NCBI GenBank assembly: GCA_028095005.1
Contig: CM051461.1
Span: 27,959,432 to 28,023,431 of the forward strand
Direction of reading: 5' to 3'
Length of the DNA: 64,000 nt
Source: Rhynchospora pubera
Taxonomy: Eukaryota; Streptophyta; Magnoliopsida; Poales; Cyperaceae
Part shown: piece by piece, positions 1 through 8,963 of the stretch
How the letters are laid out: every line of letters begins with the position of its first letter
How positions within the stretch are numbered: the stretch's first letter is position 1
Notes under the pieces: model-generated
What the model was told of the DNA's origin: nothing
Seen by the model: the letters and a program-made list of their open reading frames with translations, nothing else
The model's database searches: none
Made by a program: the position numbers and the translations under genes

Positions 1-476
1 ACATGACACGTCTAACACGACGTGTCGTGTCGTGTTGACACGTTGTGTATTAAACATGTCAAACCATATTATAATTTATTCACTAAAAAAGTAATTAAAA
101 TTATTTAAATAATTTTTAAAATAGAAAAATATAATAAATTATTGAAATTTCATATATTAAAATAAAAATTAATGATTAAATCAAAAGATTATGAATAAAA
201 AGTTATTAAATTTATAATATAAACTCAATATAATTTAATAAATTCTAAATAATAATAATTTTTATCGTGTCGTGTCGTGTCGTGTTGTGTCACATGTCAA
301 CTCGTGTCGTGTTAAGACGTGTCAATGTTTGAAAATCTCTAACACGATACGACTTTGACACGACACGCTGACACGCACGTGTCATGCTAATTTTATAGAC
401 GTGTCGTGTCGTGTCAACACGTGTGCGTATCGTACCAACACGCTCGTGTCATGTCGTATCGTGTCATTTTGAAAAA
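1..476. repeat. CGTGT/ACACG pentamer-rich low-complexity tract
   Basis: Two blocks (about 1-60 and 262-476) consist largely of the pentamer CGTGT and its complement ACACG, often in head-to-tail runs such as GTCGTGTCGTGTCGTGT. They flank an AT-rich core (60-260). Both orientations occur, so the tract can fold back on itself. I see no coding capacity. It looks like the end region of a degenerate DNA element or a simple satellite; the left side may continue outside the window. Its identity is not established. Confidence 0.6.
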
Positions 477-545
477 CACTAGGTAAAGGGAACTATAAGA
501 TCAACGGCCTAGATCATCACAGGTGGCGGCCATGCACTACACCGA

Positions 546-682
546 GTGGCCAAAAGGGATAATATATACCGAGCCAAGTATTCAGGATGAGCTAGCATTA
601 AAGAGAAAAAGACAAAGTGGCAAAAAGGGATAATATAAACTGAGCCAAGTATTCAGGATGAGCATTAAACAGAAAAAGACGG
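546..682. repeat. Two-copy tandem duplication, about 70 bp unit
   Basis: The segment beginning GTGGCCAAAAGGGATAATAT at 546 is repeated from 617 with small changes. Both copies carry the block GAGCCAAGTATTCAGGATGA followed by a cattaaa-gaaaaagac stretch. No ORF or other function is visible. The rest of 477-1157 holds nothing else I can recognise. Confidence 0.7.
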
Positions 683-1157
683 AAGACGATATATGAAGAT
701 CAGCGAACAACAAGGCTGTGAATAAAACGAAATTAATTAATGACAAGATTCACTGGCGAGGCATCTTGTTCAACAGACGTACCAAAAATTTTGCTTCATG
801 TGCTACCGGGTCCAGTATATGTATATTTAGTAACAAGAAATTTAGGTATATATGGTTCCTAATTTAGGTTCCGATAAAAACGAAAAATTCTCATCTAATT
901 ATGATGCGTCATCGTGTTCAAAAGGTGATAATGAAAGGGTGCTAACTAAGCTCGTTACGTGGAAGGGTACCAACCAAGATCAATTGGAAATGTGCATTCA
1001 AAGGGTTTGTTCTCTGAAAATTAATGTGCATTCAAAAAGGGTGCAGGCATTTACGTTTAAAATGCTTTTCGCTAAGAGCTTATAAATGTTGTTTTTCCTT
1101 TTATTTAGATCCCTCATCTAATCATTTGTCATTCGATAAATATTTTTTTTCATTATA

Positions 1158-1472
1158 GGCTTCGTTTGATACGTCTAGGAATAAGAGAATAATCTAACAA
1201 TCTAAATTTTTCACAAAATTACACACTTCTTAATGGCTCCGTTTGGATGGCTTCTTCCCGGAATAAGGAATAAGGAATAATCATTTTTTACCAATAAATT
1301 TATTTCTAACCATCCAAACTCTTCACAAAAGTTACACACTTCCCAATAAATTTACCCCTTCCCAATAAATTTATTCCCTTCTTCCTTCTTCCTACCTTAT
1401 TCTCAACGCATCCAAACGGAGCCAATATTATTCCTCTTATTCCTCTTATTTCTTAGGGATCCAAACGGAACC
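1158..1472. mobile_element. Tourist-like MITE (outer copy, interrupted)
   Basis: The left end GGCTTCGTTTGATACGTCTA and the right end (reverse complement AGGTTCCGTTTGGATCC) are inverted, and the inner parts share the 'aggaataagagg' and 'tcacaaaattacacactt' blocks seen in other members of this family in the window. A second MITE sits inside it at 1235-1423. Terminal sequences of the G-G-N-C-C-G-T-T-T-G-G type are typical of PIF/Harbinger (Tourist) MITEs. Confidence 0.6.
1235..1423. mobile_element. Tourist-like MITE (inner copy)
   Basis: The termini GGCTCCGTTTGGATGG and CATCCAAACGGAGCC are inverted repeats, and an AAT trinucleotide lies directly outside each end (1232-1234 and 1424-1426), consistent with the 3-bp target duplication of PIF/Harbinger elements. 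It lies inside the outer MITE, so it is the younger insertion. It has no coding capacity. Confidence 0.7.
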
Positions 1473-1774
1473 TAGAGTGTTTGTCAATCCTTCAATAAAA
1501 TATATGATATTATCATCGATATATATTGCAGCGCTAATGAATAGAGCCCATAACATAAATACATAATACATGCACGTCTGACCAAAATTTGATCAGCCAA
1601 GTTTGAATTAATTAAATCTGAAGTCATCAATTAGGGAATTGCTTTCCATCATCTGATAGATTCTATCATTCTCATCATCCTAAATTTTCATTAATTATCT
1701 AATAAGTCCAGGGATAATGGAATCATCCTCCTTCATCCTCATCCCCTATTTTAAAAAAAAAAAATACAATTAAA

Positions 1775-2330
1775 AATTTTTGCTAAGTGGGAGGACAGTT
1801 GAAGCCATTTTTGAATGGCAGTGTGAAGCGTATGGTTTGGGAAAATCACTAGATGGGGAAGAACTAAATTAGTCACTGGAGATATGTGTTGCATCCACTT
1901 TGGAACCAACCTTGATAGCCTCGGCTTCATAGGAATAACCATCTGTTGCAATATGAGGGTCTCGCATCACCTCCTGAAATCATAGTAACACCAAGAAAAA
2001 TTGAATTATAATATATAAATAGATCTTTCTGCAATGCATCAAACTGTGAATTTTCCTTCAACGATGGTTGCCAACAGTAGAGGCATAAATTGGTGTATAC
2101 TGGTACGGTCACTGAAGATAGCTATCAGTTTTTACCCTCAAGTACATCTTGTCTCGACTAGAATTGACCAGCTCGAGGGTAAATTAGATGAAGTTAATTT
2201 ATTTTAGTAAATAAGGATCTGATTTATTTACTACCTGACGAATAGGGCATAGGAAGTAGGATGGCACATGTAAGGATGCTGCCTTCATCAGTGGCTCAAC
2301 CACCTCCCACTGGCTGTCCAAATCAGGACG
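1775..2330 (-). pseudogene. U-box E3 ligase gene fragment (PUB type), decayed
   Basis: On the minus strand two exon-like pieces join into the C-terminal end of a plant U-box protein. The first (2330-2235) encodes a DLDSQWEVVEPLMKAASLH stretch ending in a PSYFLCPI box-start and stops at a good donor, CAG|GTAGTAAA. The second starts at 1973 after an ATTTCAG acceptor and reads EVMRDPHIATDGYSYEAEAI, the U-box core. It then needs two frame changes (around GWFQSGCNT and SPVTNLVLPH) to finish in NHTLHTAIQKWLQ. In the family this domain binds the ubiquitin E2 and usually lies at the end of a kinase protein. The upstream kinase part is absent, because the fragment begins at the edge of the 2345-2622 minisatellite. 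I read it as a truncated, frameshifted pseudogene. Confidence 0.8.
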
Positions 2331-2344
2331 ATATATATATATAT

Positions 2345-2622
2345 AGCTGTTGAAGTTATATATGTAATTGTTGAAGTTAATATATATAACTGTTGAAGTT
2401 ATATATGTACTGTTGAAGTTATATATGTAACTGTTGAAGTTAATATGTTATACATGTAATTGTTGAACTTAATATATATAACTGTTGAAGTTATATGTGT
2501 AGCTGTTGAAGTTATATATGTAACTGTTGAAGTTAATATATATAACTGTTGAAGTTATATGTGTAACTATTGAAGTTAATATAAGTAATTATTGTAGTTT
2601 GGATACTAACTGTTATAGTTAA
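2345..2622. repeat. Minisatellite, about 13 units of 18-24 bp
   Basis: The unit is roughly ACTGTTGAAGTTATATATGT with variants (attgttgaagttaatatat, gctgttgaagttatatatg). About 13 copies of the TTGAAGTT core can be counted, decaying toward the right end. It directly abuts the U-box pseudogene fragment. Confidence 0.9.
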
Positions 2623-2747
2623 TATGAGTACCAGAAACGGAAAAGATAGGAGGGATAGAAATAGTGGGGACCGAAATAGAAAAGGATGAGAGGAAGAGAA
2701 ACAGTGGGGACCAAAAATAGAAAGAATGGGAGAAAAGCAACAATGGG

Positions 2748-3054
2748 TAGGGCTATCAACGGTACGCCATTTACCGTTATGCCGTTTCGTTTAACTGAAA
2801 TGGAACGGTTTGTGGCATAGAAAATTATATCGTTTTTTAAGTGGCACGGTTGATGGCACAGTTGGTTATACCGTTTCGACCATTTCAACCTCAATTCAAA
2901 CCGTTTTATGTGTAATATACGGTTGATGGCAAAAAAAATTATTTCGTTTAATAAATGAAACGGTAAGTGGCATGCCGGTATTGTACCGTTTAATAAGTGG
3001 CACAGTAACGATTTGGTGTCATTCCGTGCCACTTACCACGTTTTAATAGCCCTA
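2748..3054. mobile_element. hAT-type MITE, 307 bp, with 8-bp target duplication
   Basis: The element starts TAGGGCTATCAACGGTA and ends ATAGCCCTA, giving a 9-bp terminal inverted repeat. ACAATGGG is found immediately outside both ends (2740-2747 and 3055-3062), a perfect 8-bp target site duplication as expected of hAT elements. The interior carries short repeated blocks (aacggtttgtggca, aagtggcacggttgatggca). No transposase is encoded. Confidence 0.88.
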
Positions 3055-3249
3055 ACAATGGGGACCGAAATAGAAAAATATGGGAAGGAGAAAAATAGTG
3101 GGGACAAAAAATATTCCAAAAGCAGAAAAAATTAAAATGTGTTCACACTGGGGATGATGGATCTTGGGGATGATCCTTATCACCCCCACATCAATTATGT
3201 TTTTAGATTCTTTTTTTAATTAAGATAGGTATCCCAATGATATTAATAT

Positions 3250-3525
3250 CCGAAATTATTTTATATAGGAATTCTAACATCAAAAATTTTAATAGAAAGA
3301 ATTAATATATTTTTTTTAATAAGAAGAAAGTTCTAACGCATTTATAAACCGCGCGTCTCTCTCTCCTCTCGAACGCGTTTTATAAACGGGTAAGAAGGCT
3401 TCTTACCCGTTTATAAAACGCGCTAGAATGGCTGCTTTTGTGCGCTACTTTAACGCAATTAACGCGTTTATAAAACGGGTAAGAAGCCTTCTTACTCGTT
3501 TATAAAACGCACTAGAGAGGAGAGA
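3250..3525. repeat. MULE left TIR with two palindromic modules
   Basis: This TIR contains two hairpin-forming modules (3374-3422 and 3462-3510). Each is an inverted repeat around the centre AAGAAGGCTTCTT or AAGAAGCCTTCTT, with arms of the form GCGTTTTATAAACGGGT. The matching modules in the right TIR are at 5856-5905 and 5967-6016. Confidence 0.85.
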
Positions 3526-3725
3526 TTCGCAACTTTGGTCATTTCAACCAAACTTTAGTCATTTCAATCAAACTTTAGTCATTTACCAACAGTTTCTGTC
3601 TATAATTTTGTGAATTTATAACCGCGTTATTCGAAGTTATATAAGACTATACCTTCTCGCCGAATTGAAATCGTCCACAACAGATTATCTCTTCCATTTT
3701 AAAAACCTATCAATCAAATCCAAAA

Positions 3726-5679
3726 ATGTCTACAATTACAATATATGTCAACCAATATCCAACTTTTGGTGCTTCTTACTTCCACATCGGTTGTAGTATG
3801 CATACCACATATGCTGATATTCGAAATGAATTATACAGCAGGCTACAGATTTTAGAAACCCAGTACACTTTGAATATCCACGGTCGTTACAATGATATAG
3901 TAAATGGAAGATATGAATCTTTATTTCTTCCTGTAAATTCTGAAGATCAATGGCGCCTTTTTTACCACGAGACATTCGAGACGAGAGGACTACCAATTAT
4001 TGAGTTGCATGTTCACCCATTATTGAGTTGCATGTTGATTTCATCCCCGTATATGGCATGGGACCAGATCTGAACCTAACATCCCTTTATGAGCCCGTGA
4101 GCCAAACACTTCCTTAAACCTTATGTGTGGCCAGCAATCAATCCCTTACCAATACACTGGCGAACAGGTCGTTCCTACGCAAGACAATAACACATCAGGA
4201 GATGATGTCGAGGTTGTCGATTGTGATGAAGATGAGGGTCCAGCGACTTACTCCGACCTTCCTACCGGAGAAGAATATACCGATGTGGAAGACTTCTCCG
4301 AGAGAGAAGTGCCTTTCTATGCAAACTGCGACCAACCGTAGGTTTCAGGAAGGACGGACTTGCACCATCCTATAAGTGAATTGTGTGATATTTTCATGTT
4401 TGAGTATGCTGGTATGCCGGACCCTAGTTTAGGGCCACATTGCGAACTTGCTCCTGGTAGAAGATTCGGTTCAAAAAAATAACTAATTCTAGCTGTCTGT
4501 GATGTTTCATGCAAAACAAATCGAGAAATTCAAACGAAAACTAGAAATAAATAGAAAATTATAATTGTTTGCCTGCAAAAACCGAATTGTAAGTGGCGAT
4601 TGTATGGTAGACGTGAGAGTTATAATACAAATTGGAAGATTTCTACCAATCCAAATGAGCATACTTGTTCGAGACCCCTGGGCCAAAAAGGTCACGAAAA
4701 CCTTACAGCTAGTCTCATTGCCGAACACGTTAGGGATGAATTGAAAAAAAATTTAGGAAAAAGTGTTCAGGACATAGGAAGCCTCATAAGGGCTAGATAT
4801 CCACGTATTGAATCGACTTATAATAAACTATGGCGTAGGAGGGAGCGAGCATTGGAGCAATTGTTTGGGTCTTGGGAAGGGTCCTACAATAAACTTCCAT
4901 GCCTTCTGGAGGCAATGAAGGCGACGACCCCAGGGACGAAGTACACAATAGTTTCTTGGCCTACGGACGATCCTAACGTTGGCATCTTCAAGATGGCAGC
5001 CTGGACTTTTGGTCCGTGCATAAAAGCGATGAAATATGCCAGACCTGTTATCTCAATTGATGCTAGTTTTTTATCAGGCCAATACAAAGGTAGATTGTTT
5101 TCAGTGTGTGGTTATGACCCAGAAAATCGATTAATACTGGTTGCATTTGGATTGGGCGAGAAAGAAGATAAGGATACTTGGGGATGGTTTATGTCTTGGG
5201 TTGGATGGGAAGTTTTAGGACAGAACAATAGATATTGTGTCATATCTGACCGTCATAAGGCAATAAAAGCGGTGTTTGCATCCGTAGATTACGGTTGGAA
5301 GGCACAAGTTGCGCATGCAGTAGCGATTCATCGGTTCTGCATGCAGCATGTTGCGGAAAACTTATGGAAGGAGGCTGGCGGGTCACAAGATGCGGATTTG
5401 AAAAATAATTTCAAGTGTAGGCTTACGAACAAGAAAAACCCTAGACGTTTTAGAGAGAATTGGGGAGTACTGAACGAAAACAACCTGAGGGCATATCAGT
5501 ACCTAAGAAATTGTGGTAAAATTAATGAAAATGATAAGAACGAGCGGCCAAAACTATATAAATGGGCTCAGAATTTTGACAAGGGGCATCGGACGAGTAA
5601 TGGATCGGAGAGTTTGAATAATGTGTTTAGAATAGAGAGTAGCCATAAGGATTGTGTGCGACTCTGTATCACTGAATAA
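3726..5679 (+). pseudogene. MULE transposase (MuDR type), broken
   Basis: The largest open part (4600-5679) carries the end of the MuDR DNA-binding region (a KWRLYGRRE...NPNEHTCS pattern), then the MULE transposase core: SIDASFLSGQYKGRL with the first catalytic Asp, VISDRHKAI with the second, and the HRFCMQHVAENLW Cys/His segment. N-terminal pieces lie upstream in other frames: MSTITIYVNQYPTFG at 3726-4073 and an acidic stretch at 4123-4341. Stops and frame changes separate them. The reading ends at 5679, soon after the core, and no SWIM zinc finger follows before the right TIR. It is therefore disrupted at both ends and probably inactive. In the family this enzyme cuts and joins MULE ends in the nucleus. 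Confidence 0.9.
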
Positions 5680-5844
5680 TTGTGCCGCATACAACCCTTA
5701 TGGCTATTAATTTCGCACCAACTAATTTTTTTCATTATGCCATCCATCTCTTCTTTCTCTCTATTTTCTTTTTTTCTCTTTTGTTTTTTATTTATGTTCT
5801 GTGCGAGAGAGTGAGTGGGAGGTGATGGTATTTATAGGGAAAAC

Positions 5845-6140
5845 TCTCCTCTCGAACGCGTTTATAAAACGGGTAAGAAAGCTTCTTACCCGTTTTATAA
5901 ACGCGTAAAAATATCGGTTTGTCAAAAACTCGCGCAACAAGTTAACTCATTTATAACAGCATTCTAGCGCATTTTATAAACGGGTAAGAAGTCTTCTTAC
6001 CCATTTTATAAACGCGTTCGAGAGGAGAGAGAGACGCGCGGTTTATAAACGCGTTAGAACTTTCTTCTTATTAAAAAAAATATATTAATTTTTTCTATTA
6101 AATTTTTTGATGTTAGAATTCCTATATAAAATAATTTCGG
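5845..6140. repeat. MULE right TIR with two palindromic modules
   Basis: This is the inverted counterpart of the left TIR. From 6140 inward it matches the left end closely through the GACGCGCGGTTTATAAACGC block. It carries two palindromic modules (5856-5905 and 5967-6016) like those on the left. The segment between the modules differs from the left side. Confidence 0.85.
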
Positions 6141-6373
6141 TATTAATACGTATCATGAGAGGAACCATACTTTATTCTTCTTAAATAATTCAGAAAGATG
6201 ATTATTTAATCTTTTGTTTAAATTTTGAACTAATTATAAGTTTGTGTGATATCTAGACTGGATGTTTGATTATCAATTTTATGATGATCTGTTCATTTTT
6301 GGAGAAATATAGTCTACTCATTTCTATGATCAGCATGCAAAGAGGGAAGGTTTTTCTCTTATTCATACTTTTG

Positions 6374-6529
6374 GGGCCGTTTGGATTACTTAGGAATAAG
6401 AGGAATAGTCTCTTTTTAGATGGAAATTTATTCCTAACCATCTAAATTTTTCACAAATTTACACACTTTTCAATATTTTTCTCCTAGAAATATACTGTTC
6501 TTCTTATTCCTAAGCGATCCAAACGCTCC
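6374..6529. mobile_element. Tourist-like MITE
   Basis: The ends GGGCCGTTTGGATTACTTAG and (reverse complement of the right end) GGAGCGTTTGGATCGCTTAG are inverted. The interior 'aggaataagaggaatag' and 'ttcacaaatttacacactt' blocks match the 1158-1472 element. A clean target duplication was not found. Neighbouring 6150-6373 and 6530-6951 hold no gene I can support. Confidence 0.7.
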
Positions 6530-6951
6530 ATTATTTTTTTTTTCTCCTTTTTGCTGATTCTGAGAGCGGCATGCATGTATAGTTATCTATTGGTAAGTCG
6601 AAAGAACAAATACTTTATATTCCAGGTATTGATTATAGTTTGTGTACTAGAATTTATTTAAAGTTGAAAACCAATTAATTACCAAACTCGATGTCGAGCG
6701 TACAGTTTTTACATTGGTTGAATTTTTTTCCATCATAGTTTCGACATATGGATATATTCCTCAAGACCCAAGAGTTCAGATTTCATGTAACAATCTGAGA
6801 GAGAGAGAAAGAGAGAGACTTAGCGTAATTTGCAAATCTACATATACCGTTCCTCCCATTACAAGCGGTCAAGCAGCATGCATCTCACGGAAATTGCTTT
6901 GTTCACTCCTCTCTTTTGAGATCCACTCCAAAAGACCAAGATAACCTCTCG

Positions 6952-7570
6952 AGGGAGGTGCTTTGGGCACGTAAATTTTCACTTGGAGCATTCCGATTTT
7001 TCTAAAATGACAAATTTGTCCCGAGCACTTGTGATTCCATTTCGGAAACGCCATAACTCATACTCCCATTGGTATGATGCTATCCAATCTCAAGCACTTA
7101 TTCCCTTCTTATTAATCAACATAACAAATTTGTGTCCAGTACCGAGGCTAAAGCACCTGCCCAACTTTGCCGATGGACTAATATTTGCTCAGAAAAAAAA
7201 AAAAGAGGACTGCCCAACAACTTATTCATACAAAATATAACTGATAGTTATTTATTGTGGCTGGTCTAATTTATGACTTATGAAAAAATAAACTTAAAAA
7301 ATACATATTTCAATCAATCAGTTGAAATAACTTGCAAATGAATTTTTAAATTCTAGGTAAAATTTGGCTCTCCAAGGCAGCAGCGGCAGCTAAGAAATTC
7401 TTTTATTATTGTGTAAAGTATAATTTAATTAAGGAATATTAATTACTTGAAGGAAAGACTACAAAACCTATCTATCCTAGATTCTTGTTTTATTTTATAC
7501 GGGTGTATATGTCCAAAAAAATTCAGGGGAATGTTCCCAGTGAAAAATTGGGTGCCCAAAGCACCTCCCT
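6952..7570. mobile_element. Non-autonomous DNA element with about 42-bp TIRs
   Basis: The left end AGGGAGGTGCTTTGGGCAC, continuing to about 6996, is mirrored by the right end, which reads AGGGAGGTGCTTTGGGCACC on the other strand and continues inward for about 42 bp with few mismatches. The 619-bp interior has no recognisable protein. No clear target duplication could be seen, so the superfamily is undetermined. Confidence 0.65.
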
Positions 7571-8963
7571 AGTCACAGTCCTCCACCTTTTCTTCTTCCC
7601 GGTGCTGGAAAAGTGACAGGATTTTGATCATTGGGAAGTGAATCTCAAATTACAGAGTAAAGCAATTCCCGCAGCCCACCAGCACTGACTAACAAAAACT
7701 CTAAAAGGGAATGAAGCATGCCTAAAGCCATTTTGTTGCGTTTGCTTTTGTTTGGTCCTTTTTATCCTTCCCTTTTTCCTAATATGCAAAGTTAAATCAC
7801 AGATCTCATGTGACAGTACCATTATAGCAATCTATATACTTACTCTCTGCATTGCATTTCGTCTAATTAAATAATGTACTTCAGTCAAAGTAATTGGTTA
7901 TTACTGATTTCAGAAGAAAATGAACAAACAAAAGATACCCAAATTGTGAAATTTATGGAATTGGGTCTCTTTATGACATTCCTGGTGTACTAACTTTCTA
8001 AAGTTTGGAGAGGACTTCTGCTTAGTCATTTAGAAATTAGAACTTGATAATTGAGTAAGAGCATAAAGGAGGCCAGTGTGGAAACCTACAAGTAACCACC
8101 TACTGTAAATTCACACAGCTGGACGGATTTTTTTAGCAATGCAAAAGATCAGAGATCAAATATTGATCTCGGAGATTGTGCCTTGATAAAAGAACCAGTG
8201 TAAGTGGAATCCAGATTATTTGATCGAGTACTCACATAAAACATGGGGGGTCCCAAGATTCGGTAGCCAATTCATATACACCAGCCACAGCCACATATTA
8301 CATGGATCCAATTCATTTTTCCAGGATATAGTTTTGTTTTTCCTTCACAGGGACAACAAAAAACAGGAGTCAAATATTGGTTTTTTATGTTCTCTTTTTG
8401 TCAGTGAAAAGTATATATGGACCCCTCAAGTTATGGCACAAATTAAATCTCTATTGCACTCTGATTTCACTTTTAGTCTGTTTAGTATGCTGATCTGGCT
8501 TAATTAAAAATAATTTGATCAGCATATTCCCAAGATAACAGTTTAACAGCCTTAACTAACATCCTTTAGTGCATGCTAATTTATAGAATTCTTACAATTT
8601 TAAGACAAAAAGACTATTTTAAGCTGCAACTACGGAACTTTTAGTAGGCCTTTTGCCTGCTGCTGCAAAAACAATGGCACTTTTAGCATCTTTGGTGTTA
8701 AAGAAAGAAGAAAATTGACCATTCTGATGCAACCAATGGTACTACACTCTAAGATGCATCTCTTTCACTTTTTCGTGCTCTACACATGCTCAGTATGGTT
8801 CTTACCATTAAAATAGTATAAACGGAGGGCAATGTGTATTTTTTTTGAAAAACTCAGGGGTAAGTTGGTAATCTTGTTCCTATATAAGCTGTGTATCATG
8901 CATACTAAGGATTTTTCTGAAGTAGAAGCCTTACTGTTGGAGTAAAATTACAACATAACCAAT
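7571..8963. other. Intergenic, upstream region of the polygalacturonase gene
   Basis: No convincing coding sequence is present; short ORFs here match nothing I know. A TATA-like 'cctatataagctg' lies at about 8879-8891, some 75 bp before the start codon, and is a plausible core promoter position for the gene at 8964. Confidence 0.5.

Larger units (their letters stand above)
3250..6140 (+). mobile_element. Mutator-like element (MULE) with long TIRs
   Basis: The ends are inverted copies starting CCGAAATTATTTTATATAGG. The inverted similarity continues for roughly 190 bp and then resumes further in. TATTAATAT (3241-3249) and TATTAATAC (6141-6149) flank the element, a 9-bp target duplication with one mismatch, as expected of MULEs. 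A broken MULE transposase lies inside (3726-5679). The 2891-bp length is short for an autonomous copy, which fits loss of the transposase C-terminus. Confidence 0.92.

Noticed and set aside
2345..2622. Regularly spaced short repeats considered as a CRISPR array
   Set aside because: The units are contiguous with no unique spacers, they vary in length, and the context is a plant genome.
8220..8507. 95-codon plus-strand ORF
   Set aside because: No similarity, no splice or promoter support, and it lies in the polygalacturonase upstream region.
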